Part shown: positions 1 to 6,227 of the stretch, in pieces | How positions within the stretch are numbered: position 1 is the stretch's first letter | Layout of the letters: every line of letters begins with the position of its first letter | DNA from: Comamonadaceae bacterium | Lineage (GTDB): Bacteria; Pseudomonadota; Gammaproteobacteria; Burkholderiales; Burkholderiaceae | Length of the DNA: 7,022 nucleotides | Assembly: GCA_947455875.1 (NCBI GenBank) | Contig: CANGSD010000064.1 | Span: 1 to 7,022, forward strand | Direction of reading: 5' to 3' | Notes under the pieces: model-generated | Seen by the model: the letters and a program-made list of their open reading frames with translations, nothing else | What the model was told of the DNA's origin: nothing | Databases searched by the model: none | Program-made: the position numbers and the translations under genes

Positions 1-58
1 AACGCAATGGCATCCATGGTGTGCGGGGGCGCAGACCCGGAGCAAGCTATGTGTCAGC

Positions 59-88
59 TCCCCGGGCCCGCGGTCCGAGGCCCCGGGA
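59..88 (+). other. GC-rich imperfect hairpin in the leader
   Basis: Bases 59-68 and 79-88 pair over ten positions with one C-C mismatch, leaving a 10-nt loop at 69-78. The arms are almost pure G and C. No T-run follows on either strand, so this does not look like an intrinsic terminator. It could be a leader RNA structure or simply a by-product of high GC. Apart from this and the inverted repeat at 130-157, I see nothing assignable in 1-147: no clear sigma70 promoter, and no open frame there that reads like protein. Confidence 0.3.
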
Positions 89-129
89 AACTCCCGATCC
101 AGGCGCCCCGAATCAACTTGTAGGATGAC

Positions 130-157
130 CGGACAACCTTCCGTGTCATGTTGTCCG
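130..157. promoter_or_regulatory. 8-bp inverted repeat over the regulator start codon (candidate operator)
   Basis: The arms CGGACAAC (130-137) and GTTGTCCG (150-157) are perfect reverse complements separated by 12 nt. The right arm begins on the last base of the ATG at 148-150. FadR-subfamily GntR regulators bind short dyads and often repress their own genes, so an autoregulatory operator is plausible. In RNA the same repeat would fold into an 8-bp stem that holds the start codon at the loop edge. The spacing is wider than in typical FadR-type operators, so the assignment is tentative. Confidence 0.4.
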
Positions 158-918
158 TCCCTCACAGCCCCATCGAGCCCCTGAGCGCCCCCGAACGTCT
201 GTCAGACCGGGTGGCCGACCAGCTCGCGCGCCGCATCGACAGCGGCGAGCTGGGGCCGGAGCAACGCCTGCCCACCGAGCAGCAGTTGTCCGAGCGCTTT
301 GGCGTCTCGCGCAACGTGGTGCGTGAAGCGGTCAGCCGCCTCAAATCCATGGGCCTGCTCGTCTCGCGCCAGGGTGCGGGCGTGTTCGTCGCGCCTCGGG
401 GTCAGGCCCGCGCGCTGGCCTTTGATCCCTCGGTCTTGCAGTCCCTCGATTCCGTGGTCCAGGTGGTGGAAGTGCGCCGCGCCCTGGAGGGTGAGGTCGC
501 GGCCCTGGCCGCTGCGCGCATCACGCCGGCCAAGGCCCGCGCCCTGCGCCAAGCCCTGGACACGCTGGACGCCGCTGTGGCCGCCGGCTCCGACGGCGTC
601 GAAGAAGACCTCGCCTTTCACCGCAGCATCGCCCAGGCCACCGACAACCCGCAGTTCGAGCGCCTGCTGGCCTTCCTCGAGCAATACCAGCGCGATGCCA
701 TGCGGGTGACGCGTACCAACGAAGCCATGCACGGCGCCTTCATGCGGGCCGTGCATCGCGAACACGAGGCCATCGCACGCGCGGTCACCGCCGGCGACGC
801 GCAAGCCGCTCGCCGTGCCGCCGTGCGCCACATGGTCAATGCCGCCGTGCGCATCGAGGGCCTGGACGCCCCGGCGCGCCGCACCCTGGAGGGCCTGCTG
901 GTCCCTGCCTCTCACTGA
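148..918 (+). CDS. FCD-domain GntR-family (FadR subfamily) transcriptional regulator
   Basis: A 256-aa protein with an N-terminal winged helix-turn-helix and a C-terminal all-helical FCD ligand domain. The DNA-binding part covers about residues 18-83, with the GntR pattern LPTEQQLSERFGVSRNVVRE (42-61) and a wing around 73-82. The FCD domain covers about 100-235. It keeps a likely metal/ligand site of Asp154, His158, His206 and His228, plus the Arg110-Arg111...Glu114 region typical at its start. Such proteins usually repress a nearby catabolic operon until a sugar-acid or organic-acid effector binds. Here the gene is first in the operon, 14 nt before the dehydrogenase, so it is probably co-transcribed and self-regulating. 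ATG 148 is the only start before the HTH in this frame (in-frame stop TAG at 121-123). No Shine-Dalgarno sequence precedes it, so the message could be leaderless. The effector is unknown; a tetronate-pathway compound is inferred from context. Confidence 0.9.
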   Translation: MLSVPHSPIEPLSAPERLSDRVADQLARRIDSGELGPEQRLPTEQQLSERFGVSRNVVREAVSRLKSMGLLVSRQGAGVFVAPRGQARALAFDPSVLQSLDSVVQVVEVRRALEGEVAALAAARITPAKARALRQALDTLDAAVAAGSDGVEEDLAFHRSIAQATDNPQFERLLAFLEQYQRDAMRVTRTNEAMHGAFMRAVHREHEAIARAVTAGDAQAARRAAVRHMVNAAVRIEGLDAPARRTLEGLLVPASH

Positions 919-932
919 ACGTTTTTTATTCC

Positions 933-1856
933 ATGACTTCCTCTTCTCCTTCTGCTCTGGGCATCGTCGGTCTCGGCTCCATGGGTCTGGGCGCGGCCCG
1001 CTCGGCGCTGCGCCGCGGCGTCACCACCTGGGGCTGCGACACCCGCGCCGAAGTACGCAACGCCTTCGCGAAGGACGGCGGCCAGGTGGTCGAACGCCCT
1101 GCGGACCTCGGCCCACATTGCCGCTTGGTGGTGGTGCTGGTGGTGAACGCTGCGCAAACCGAGGACGTGCTGTTTGGCGCGAACGGGCTGGCCAACTCCA
1201 TGAAGCCAGGCTCGGTCATCGTGTGTTCGGCCACCGTCGATCCGGCGGTGGTGCCAGGCTGGGCCGAGCGCCTGGCCGCCCACGGGCTGCTCTTGATCGA
1301 CGGCCCGGTGTCGGGCGGCGCCCGCAAGGCCGAAGCCGGCGAGATGACCGTGATGGCCTCGGGCGAGCCACGGGCCTTCGAAGCGGGCCTGGAGTTACTG
1401 CAAGCCTGTGCGGGCAAGGTCTATCGCCTGGGGGATCGCCCCGGCATCGGATCGACCGTGAAGATGGTCAATCAGCATCTGGCCGGCGTGCACATCGCCA
1501 CCGCCTGCGAGGCCATGGCCCTGGGCATGCGCGCGGGTGCGGACCCGGCGCAGTTGTATGAGGTGATCTGCAACTCCGCCGGCATGAGCTGGATGTTCCA
1601 GAACCGCGTGCCCCATATTCTGGAGAACGACTACACACCGCTGTCCGCCGTGAACATCTTCGTCAAGGACCTGGGCATCGTGCTCGATGCGGCGCGCAAG
1701 CTGGCCTTCCCGCTGCCGATGGCAGCAGCCGCCCACCAGCTGTATCTGGCTACGGCGGCCATGGGCCATGGCGCCGAAGACGATTCGGCGGTGGTCAAGT
1801 ACTACGCGGCGCTGGCTGGCCTGTCGCTGCCCACGGGCGATAAGGAGTCGACGTGA
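933..1856 (+). CDS. ltnD: L-threonate dehydrogenase (beta-hydroxyacid dehydrogenase family)
   Basis: A 307-aa cytosolic oxidoreductase of the 3-hydroxyisobutyrate dehydrogenase superfamily, predicted to oxidise L-threonate to 2-oxo-tetronate with NAD+. The N-terminal Rossmann fold carries GLGSMG at 13-18. Asp36 lies where the second beta-strand ends, which favours NAD over NADP. The substrate signature DGPVSGGARKAEAG is at 123-136, and the catalytic lysine is Lys177 in GSTVKMVN (173-180). The C-terminal segment around 219-247 (WMFQNR, DYTP, SAVNIFVKDLG) is, as I recall it, characteristic of LtnD/YgbJ proteins rather than general HIBADH or tartronate semialdehyde reductase. The genes that follow complete the same pathway. 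The stop overlaps the otnK start by 4 nt (GTGA). No Shine-Dalgarno sequence precedes ATG 933; the 14-nt gap after the regulator is T-rich instead. The next in-frame ATG would cut into the dinucleotide-binding motif, so 933 is the start. Another related sugar-acid substrate is possible. Confidence 0.85.
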   Translation: MTSSSPSALGIVGLGSMGLGAARSALRRGVTTWGCDTRAEVRNAFAKDGGQVVERPADLGPHCRLVVVLVVNAAQTEDVLFGANGLANSMKPGSVIVCSATVDPAVVPGWAERLAAHGLLLIDGPVSGGARKAEAGEMTVMASGEPRAFEAGLELLQACAGKVYRLGDRPGIGSTVKMVNQHLAGVHIATACEAMALGMRAGADPAQLYEVICNSAGMSWMFQNRVPHILENDYTPLSAVNIFVKDLGIVLDAARKLAFPLPMAAAAHQLYLATAAMGHGAEDDSAVVKYYAALAGLSLPTGDKEST

Positions 1857-3124
1857 TCCTGGGCGTCATCGCCGACGACTTCACCGGCGCCACCGATGTG
1901 GCGGGCATGCTGGTGGGCGCGGGCATGCGCACCGTGCAGGTGATCGGCGTGCCGCAAGGCCCCATGCCCGACGCCGATGCCGTGGTGATCGCACTCAAAT
2001 CGCGCACCTGTGCGCCGGCCGAGGCGATCGCCCAGAGCCTGGAGGCGCTGCGCGCGCTGCAAGCTGCCGGCGCGCGCCAGATCTACTTCAAGTACTGCTC
2101 CACGTTTGACTCCACGCCCCAGGGCAATATCGGCCCGGTGGCCGACGCGCTGATGGACGCCCTGGGCGCCGACATCGCCATCGCCTGCCCCGCCTTCCCG
2201 GACAACGGCCGCACCGTGTTTCGCGGTCACCTGTTTGTGGGCGATGTCCTGCTGTCCGATTCGGGCATGCGCGATCACCCGCTCACGCCCATGACCGATG
2301 CCAATCTGGTGCGCGTGCTGCAGCCGCAAACCCGTCGGCGCGTGGGCCTGTTGGCCCAGCCTGTGGTTAGTCGCGGCCCCGAGGCCGTGCGCGCACAGCT
2401 GCAGGCGCTGCGCGAACAGGGCATGGGCCTGGCCGTGGCCGACGCCGTCGCCAACGCCGACCTGCTCACGCTGGCCGAGGCCTGCGCCGACCTGCCCCTG
2501 ATCACCGCCGGCTCCGGCGTGGCCCTGGGCCTGCCACCCGCCTATGCGCGCCGCGGCTGGCTCACGCCCGATGCCGGCTCGGCCCAACTGGCGCCGGTGC
2601 AAGGGCCCGCCGCCGTGATCGCGGGCTCGTGCTCGCAGGCCACGCAGGGTCAGGTGGCGAATTGGATCGCCGCAGGCCACACCGCCTTGCAACTCGATCC
2701 GCTCACGCTGGCCTCTAACCCGAAGCATCTCGAAGCGCTGCGCACGCAAGCCCTCGCCGCACTTTCAAAAGGACCGGTGTTGGTCTATGCCACCGCCGAT
2801 GCCGCCGGCGTCAAGGGCGTGCAGGAGCAACTGGGCACGGCCGCTGCCGGCGCGCTGGTCGAACATGCGCTGGCCGATCTCGCGCAGGCGCTGGTGCAGG
2901 CCGGGGTGCGCCGACTGGTCGTGGCCGGTGGCGAAACGTCGGGCGCGGTCACCCAGGCCCTGGGCCTGAGCCAGCTGCGCATCGGCGCTCCGATCTGCCC
3001 GGGCGTGCCCTGGACGCAGGGCAGCTGGCAAGGCGCACCGCTGTGGCTGGCCCTGAAGTCCGGCAACTTTGGTGGCCCCGACTTTTTCGCGCAGGCCCTG
3101 CGCCTGGCAGGAGTGGCCCTATGA
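1853..3124 (+). CDS. otnK: 3-oxo-tetronate kinase (four-carbon acid sugar kinase, former DUF1537)
   Basis: A 423-aa cytosolic kinase that transfers phosphate from ATP to 3-oxo-tetronate, giving 3-oxo-tetronate 4-phosphate. The N-terminal substrate domain begins with ADDFTGATD (7-15) and includes KYCSTFDST (80-88), PAFPDNGRTVFRGHLF (113-128) and SGMRDHPLTPMTD (137-149). The C-terminal nucleotide-binding domain has AGSCS (257-261), the glycine-rich AGGETSGAV (358-366) and LKSGNFGGPDFF (401-412). These motifs, in this order, define the family, and the length is close to its usual range of roughly 390-430 aa. The start is GTG 1853, preceded by GGAG at 1844-1847. It overlaps the ltnD stop as GTGA, and the stop overlaps the next start as ATGA, so translation is probably coupled on both sides. 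D-threonate kinase DtnK shares this fold, but the otnC and otnI neighbours and the absence of a pdxA2 gene in the window favour OtnK. Confidence 0.9.
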   Translation: MILGVIADDFTGATDVAGMLVGAGMRTVQVIGVPQGPMPDADAVVIALKSRTCAPAEAIAQSLEALRALQAAGARQIYFKYCSTFDSTPQGNIGPVADALMDALGADIAIACPAFPDNGRTVFRGHLFVGDVLLSDSGMRDHPLTPMTDANLVRVLQPQTRRRVGLLAQPVVSRGPEAVRAQLQALREQGMGLAVADAVANADLLTLAEACADLPLITAGSGVALGLPPAYARRGWLTPDAGSAQLAPVQGPAAVIAGSCSQATQGQVANWIAAGHTALQLDPLTLASNPKHLEALRTQALAALSKGPVLVYATADAAGVKGVQEQLGTAAAGALVEHALADLAQALVQAGVRRLVVAGGETSGAVTQALGLSQLRIGAPICPGVPWTQGSWQGAPLWLALKSGNFGGPDFFAQALRLAGVAL

Positions 3125-3804
3125 GCCGCGCGCCCTACCCCGCCGACCAGGCCGCCCTGCGCGAAGACATCTGCCGCGTGGGTCGCTCCTTGTTCGAGCG
3201 GGGCTATGTGCATGCCACCGCCGGCAACATCAGCGTGCGCTTGCCCGAAGGCGCGGGCTTCCTGATCACCCCCACCGACGCCTGCCTGGGCTTTCTGGAC
3301 CCCGCGCAATTGGCCTGGGTGAATGACGCCGGAGTCGCCCTGGGCGGGCTGCCCGCTAGCAAGACCCTGGTGCTGCATCGGCGTATCTACGAAGCCGACG
3401 CGCAAGCGCACTGCGTGATCCACACCCACGCCACCCACCTGGTGGCCCTGACCCTGCAAGACCCGCAGGGCACCGGCGATCTGCTGCCGCCGATCACCCC
3501 GTATTTCGTGATGAAGGTGGGCCATGTGCCCCGCATCCCCTACCACCGCCCGGGCGATCCGCGCGTGGCCGACTGCGTGGCGCAGGAGATTGCGCGCGCA
3601 CAGGCCGCAGGCCGCTCGCTGCGCGCCGTCATGCTCGATCGCCTGGGCCCCAATGTCTGGCACGCCAGCCCCGCGCAGGCCATGGCCACACTCGAAGAAC
3701 TCGAGGAGACCGCGCGCCTGTGGTGCCTGTGCACGCCCCGGCCCACGCCCCTGACGTCCGTGCAGCTCGACGAACTGCGCCTGCATTTCAACGCCCCCTG
3801 GTGA
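3121..3804 (+). CDS. otnC: Probable 3-oxo-tetronate 4-phosphate decarboxylase (class II aldolase/adducin family), atypical active site
   Basis: A 227-aa class II aldolase-fold protein. Context predicts that it decarboxylates 3-oxo-tetronate 4-phosphate to dihydroxyacetone phosphate. Family features are [10 protein letters not shown] (31-40, phosphate-binding loop), [12 protein letters not shown] (50-61), the metal-binding HTH of HTHATH (101-106), [15 protein letters not shown] (123-137), YHRPGDP (141-147) and the closing [11 protein letters not shown] (191-201). Start ATG 3121 is preceded by AGGAG at 3109-3113 and overlaps the otnK stop as ATGA; the longer frame from 3043 would run deep into otnK. 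Oddity: the usual Ser-Lys-Glu is Ser-Lys-Thr (80-82), and the usual Asn-His-Gly is Arg-Leu-Gly (174-176). The catalytic Glu and the third zinc-ligand His of class II aldolases are therefore absent, while His101 and His103 remain. It may be a divergent subfamily with a changed metal site. The family call is firm, the exact reaction less so. Confidence 0.75.
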   Translation: MSRAPYPADQAALREDICRVGRSLFERGYVHATAGNISVRLPEGAGFLITPTDACLGFLDPAQLAWVNDAGVALGGLPASKTLVLHRRIYEADAQAHCVIHTHATHLVALTLQDPQGTGDLLPPITPYFVMKVGHVPRIPYHRPGDPRVADCVAQEIARAQAAGRSLRAVMLDRLGPNVWHASPAQAMATLEELEETARLWCLCTPRPTPLTSVQLDELRLHFNAPW

Positions 3805-3806
3805 CC

Positions 3807-4598
3807 ATGCCCCGATTCGCTGCCAACCTGTCCATGCTTTACAACGAGGTGCCTTTCCTCGAGCGCTTTGCCGCGGCCGCGGCTGACGGCTTCAAGGCGG
3901 TGGAATACCTCTTTCCCTACGAGTACCCGCCGCAGGAGATCGCAGCGCGCCTGCAGGCCCATGGCCTGGTGCAGGCCCTGTTCAACCTGCCCCCGGGCGA
4001 TTGGGCGGCCGGCGAGCGCGGCATGGCCTGCCACCCCGGGCGCGAGGCGCAATTTGCCCAGAGCGTGCAAGACGCCTTGCCCTACGCGCAGGCCACCGGC
4101 TGCCGCCACCTGCATGCCATGGCCGGCCTGCTGCCCCCGGGCGTGACGCCGCAGCAAGCCCGCGCCACCTATGTGAGCAACCTGCGCGCCGCCGCCCGTG
4201 TCTTGGCACCCCACGGGATTACCCTGCTGATCGAACCGATCAATACACGCAACATGCCGGGGTATTTCCTCAATTACCAGCAGCAGGCGCACGATGTGCT
4301 CGCCGATGTGGGCGAGCCGAACCTGAAGGTGCAGATGGACTTCTATCACTGCCAGGTGATGGAAGGCGATCTGGCCAAGCGCCTGGAGCGGCACATCGCG
4401 GGCGTGGGCCATGTGCAGATCGCGGGGGTTCCAGACCGCCACGAGCCGGATTCGGGCGAAATTGCGTATGGCTACCTGTTCGATCGGCTCGATGCCCTGG
4501 GCTACGACGGGTGGATTGGTTGCGAGTACATTCCAGCCGGGCCAACCTCAGCGGGCTTGGGTTGGCTGCGTGATTACCAAAGCGCCCGCAAGGCGTAA
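3807..4598 (+). CDS. otnI: 2-oxo-tetronate isomerase (hydroxypyruvate isomerase-like TIM barrel)
   Basis: A 263-aa xylose-isomerase-like TIM-barrel enzyme predicted to interconvert 2-oxo- and 3-oxo-tetronate in the cytosol. The N-terminus [10 protein letters not shown] matches the OtnI/Hyi family start. Likely catalytic or metal residues are Glu143 (in [15 protein letters not shown], 141-155), Asp178 (QMDFYH), Gln204 ([13 protein letters not shown], 202-214) and Glu240 (WIGCEY). The 141-155 motif resembles glyoxylate-pathway hydroxypyruvate isomerase more than E. coli OtnI, so Hyi is the main alternative; location between otnC and the transporter favours OtnI. ATG 3807 lies 2 nt after the otnC stop and fits the family N-terminus. 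A GTG at 3801, overlapping that stop as GTGA, would add only two residues and cannot be excluded. No Shine-Dalgarno sequence is visible for either, so translation probably depends on ribosomes finishing otnC. Confidence 0.8.
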   Translation: MPRFAANLSMLYNEVPFLERFAAAAADGFKAVEYLFPYEYPPQEIAARLQAHGLVQALFNLPPGDWAAGERGMACHPGREAQFAQSVQDALPYAQATGCRHLHAMAGLLPPGVTPQQARATYVSNLRAAARVLAPHGITLLIEPINTRNMPGYFLNYQQQAHDVLADVGEPNLKVQMDFYHCQVMEGDLAKRLERHIAGVGHVQIAGVPDRHEPDSGEIAYGYLFDRLDALGYDGWIGCEYIPAGPTSAGLGWLRDYQSARKA

Positions 4599-4615
4599 CA
4601 AGAGTTTGACAACCC

Positions 4616-4633
4616 GGGGCCGCAGTCGGCCCC
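4616..4633 (+). other. Intercistronic hairpin before the TRAP binding-protein gene
   Basis: GGGGCCG (4616-4622) and CGGCCCC (4627-4633) form a perfect 7-bp all-GC stem with the tetraloop CAGT. It sits in the 61-nt gap (4599-4659) between the isomerase and the transporter. No T-run follows; the next bases are ACTTGAAAACC. A strong intrinsic terminator is therefore unlikely. A role as an RNA processing or stability element for the downstream message is inferred from its position 13 nt upstream of the ribosome binding site. Confidence 0.5.
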
Positions 4634-4646
4634 ACTTGAAAACCTG

Positions 4647-4652
4647 AAGGAG
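4647..4652 (+). promoter_or_regulatory. Strong ribosome binding site for the TRAP binding protein
   Basis: AAGGAG ends 7 nt before ATG 4660. It is the clearest Shine-Dalgarno sequence in the window, whereas the regulator, ltnD, otnI and dctQ have weak or no recognisable sites. It suggests that the binding protein is translated much more strongly than its neighbours. Confidence 0.7.
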
Positions 4653-4659
4653 ACAGACC

Positions 4660-5652
4660 ATGAAAATTTCCCGTCGTTTGACCAGCCTCGCGCTGGCGTG
4701 CAGCGTGGCCGCGGGCCTCGCCGGCTTCGGCGCCACCGCCTCGGCCCAGACCGCCATGCGGATCAACATCTCAGTGGCCAAAGACTCGCACCAGGGCGTC
4801 GGCATCGACACCTTCGCCGCCGAAGTGGACAAGCGCACCAGCGGCCGCATCAAGGTGCAAACCTTTTACTCCGGTGCCCTGGGCGCCGAGCGCGAGTCCA
4901 TCGAAGCGGTGCAACTGGGCACCCACGAACTGACCTTCACGTCCACCGGCCCGGTGCCCAATTTCGTGCCTGAGGCACGCATCCTGGACATCCCCTTCCT
5001 GTTCCGCGACAAGGCGCATGCCCGCGCCGTGCTCGATAGCGCGATCGGCCAGGAGATGCTCGCCAAGTTCGAATCCAAGGGCTTCAAGGCCCTGGCCTGG
5101 GGCGAGAACGGCGTGCGTCACATGACCAACAGCAAGCGCGCAGTCAGCAGCCCCGACGATCTCAAGGGCCTGAAGATGCGCACCATGGAAAACCCGGTGC
5201 ACGTGGCCGCCTACAAGGGTCTGGGCATCGTGACCACCCCCATGGCCTTCACCGAGGTGTTCACCGCCTTGCAACAGGGCACCGTGGACGGCCAGGAAAA
5301 CCCGCTGTCGGTGATCATGGCCGCCAAGTTCGAGCAGGTGCAAAAGCACCTGACGCTGACCGGCCACGTCTACTCGCCCGCCATCTTCCTGATGAACAAG
5401 GCCGCCTTCGACAAGCTCAGCGCCGATGACAAGCGCCACTTCCTGGAAGCCGCCAAGGTGGCCGTCAAGGCCAACCGCGACCGCGTGGACGCCGACGACG
5501 CCCGTGGCGTGCAGGAACTGCGCTCCAAGGGCATGCAGGTGGTCGAGAACGTCGACAAGGGCCGCTTCATCAAGCAGCTCGAGCCGGTGAACGCCGAATT
5601 CGAGAAGCAGTTCGGCAAGGCCAACATCGACCGTATCCGCAACTTCCGCTGA
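4660..5652 (+). CDS. dctP: TRAP transporter periplasmic substrate-binding protein (DctP family)
   Basis: A 330-aa secreted binding protein that captures the substrate in the periplasm and hands it to the membrane subunits. Residues 1-29 form a Sec signal peptide: Lys/Arg near the N-terminus, a hydrophobic core at about 8-24, and likely cleavage after ASA (27-29). Mature-part family features include YSGALGAERES (70-80), GVRHMTNSKR (151-160) with Arg153, and LKGLKMRTMENP (168-179). Arg174 there matches the arginine that grips the ligand carboxylate in DctP proteins. Further motifs are PMAFTEVFTALQQGTVDGQENP (194-215) and the helical C-terminus. Length is typical. It follows the tetronate catabolic genes and precedes dctQ and dctM, so the ligand is probably L-threonate or a close four-carbon sugar acid; this is inferred from context, not read from the binding site. 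A strong ribosome binding site and flanking hairpins suggest higher expression than the membrane subunits. Confidence 0.9.
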   Translation: MKISRRLTSLALACSVAAGLAGFGATASAQTAMRINISVAKDSHQGVGIDTFAAEVDKRTSGRIKVQTFYSGALGAERESIEAVQLGTHELTFTSTGPVPNFVPEARILDIPFLFRDKAHARAVLDSAIGQEMLAKFESKGFKALAWGENGVRHMTNSKRAVSSPDDLKGLKMRTMENPVHVAAYKGLGIVTTPMAFTEVFTALQQGTVDGQENPLSVIMAAKFEQVQKHLTLTGHVYSPAIFLMNKAAFDKLSADDKRHFLEAAKVAVKANRDRVDADDARGVQELRSKGMQVVENVDKGRFIKQLEPVNAEFEKQFGKANIDRIRNFR

Positions 5653-5662
5653 TACCCCGTGT

Positions 5663-5701
5663 GAAAGGCCGTCGGCACCGCCGGCGGCCTTTCTTTGCTT
5701 T
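5663..5701 (+). terminator. Terminator-like hairpin between binding protein and small membrane subunit
   Basis: Bases 5663-5675 pair with 5681-5693 over 13 bp, including one U-G pair, around a 5-nt loop (5676-5680). An interrupted T-tract (TTTCTTTGCTTT, 5690-5701) completes the shape of an intrinsic terminator. It begins 11 nt after the binding-protein stop. Because dctQ and dctM follow in the same direction and need the same promoter, it probably acts as a partial terminator or 3' stabiliser that lowers membrane-subunit expression relative to the binding protein. The interrupted T-tract fits incomplete termination. Confidence 0.7.
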
Positions 5702-5732
5702 CGCGTGTGGACGCCCCCAGGGCAGCCGACCC

Positions 5733-6227
5733 ATGAAAAAAACCTTCCTACGATTTGAGCGGACCACCACGCAGCTGGCGATGGTGGTGGCCTGCGCGAT
5801 GATGGCGATCGCCAGTGCGCTGGGCCTGTTCCAGATCATCACCCGCTTCATTCTGGAATCGCCCGCGGAGTGGACCGAGGTTCTGATTCGATTCAGCCTG
5901 ATCTGGATGGTCTTTCTGGGCATCCCCGCCGCCTTCCGCGAAGGCGCCATGATCAGCGTCGACGTGCTGTATCGCTGGGGCTCGCCCGGGATGAAGCGCT
6001 TTCTCGACTGGGCCGTCAGCGTGGCCTCCCTCACCCTGGTGGCCGTGATCATCTGGTGGGGCTGGGCCTATGCCCAACGAGGCAAGGTGCAGTCCATGAT
6101 CGGCTTGGAGGATGTCTCCATGTTCTGGGCCTACCTGGCCATGCCGGTGGGCGGTGTGTTTTGCGTGTTCTCGATCTTGGGCTTCCTGATCGATCCCCGA
6201 CGCAATGAACTGGAGACCCAGCAATGA
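5733..6227 (+). CDS. dctQ: TRAP transporter small membrane subunit (DctQ family)
   Basis: A 164-aa inner-membrane protein with four predicted transmembrane segments at about residues 14-37, 50-69, 92-111 and 131-153. This is the standard DctQ topology and length. The diagnostic stretch is SPAEWTEVLIRFSLIWMVFL (43-62) followed by GIPAAFREGAMISVDVL (63-79), where the Glu-Trp-Thr-Glu and Arg-Glu-Gly elements are typical. It pairs with the large subunit to form the sodium-driven membrane complex. ATG 5733 gives a normal N-terminus. The upstream GTG at 5661 falls within the terminator-like hairpin and would add a basic, non-family extension, so it is rejected. The only ribosome-binding candidate is a weak AGGG (5719-5722), partly held in a 4-bp GCCC/GGGC hairpin (5713-5723), consistent with low translation. 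The stop overlaps dctM as ATGA. Confidence 0.88.
   Translation: MKKTFLRFERTTTQLAMVVACAMMAIASALGLFQIITRFILESPAEWTEVLIRFSLIWMVFLGIPAAFREGAMISVDVLYRWGSPGMKRFLDWAVSVASLTLVAVIIWWGWAYAQRGKVQSMIGLEDVSMFWAYLAMPVGGVFCVFSILGFLIDPRRNELETQQ

Noticed and set aside
1..17. Possible divergent gene starting with a minus-strand ATG at 17
   Set aside because: Only five codons lie inside the window, with no ribosome binding site or promoter visible, so it cannot be supported.
1..123. Plus-strand frame open from the window edge to TAG at 121-123, possibly the end of an upstream gene
   Set aside because: All three forward frames are open over most of this GC-rich stretch, and the translation (Gly/Pro-rich, no motif) does not look like a protein C-terminus.
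197..207. Palindrome GTCTGTCAGAC inside the regulator gene, similar in shape to FadR-type operators
   Set aside because: An 11-nt odd palindrome with 5-bp arms is expected several times by chance in 7 kb, and this one is within coding sequence.
1802..2749. Minus-strand open frame of 315 codons opposite otnK
   Set aside because: His/Gly/Ala-rich shadow with no family motif, lying entirely against a clear kinase gene.
3043..3120. Longer N-terminus for otnC from an upstream ATG
   Set aside because: It would overlap otnK by about 80 nt and add a Trp/Arg/Pro-rich segment unlike the family; ATG 3121 has a good ribosome binding site and an ATGA overlap.
2785..3786. Long minus-strand open frame (333 codons) opposite otnK and otnC
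   Set aside because: It has low-complexity Gly/Ala/His/Gln-rich composition and no motif, and it lies opposite two well-supported genes. Such open frames are expected opposite GC-rich genes.
3720..3806. Longer N-terminus for otnI from GTG 3720
   Set aside because: The 29 added residues are an out-of-frame reading of otnC; the family start motif begins at ATG 3807.
3540..4442. Minus-strand open frame of 300 codons opposite otnC and otnI
   Set aside because: Same composition bias and no recognisable domain; the plus-strand genes are clearly real.
4606..4611. TTGACA, a perfect -35 hexamer, before the TRAP genes
   Set aside because: No -10-like hexamer occurs 16-18 nt downstream; that stretch is the GC hairpin. 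A separate transporter promoter is not supported from sequence alone.
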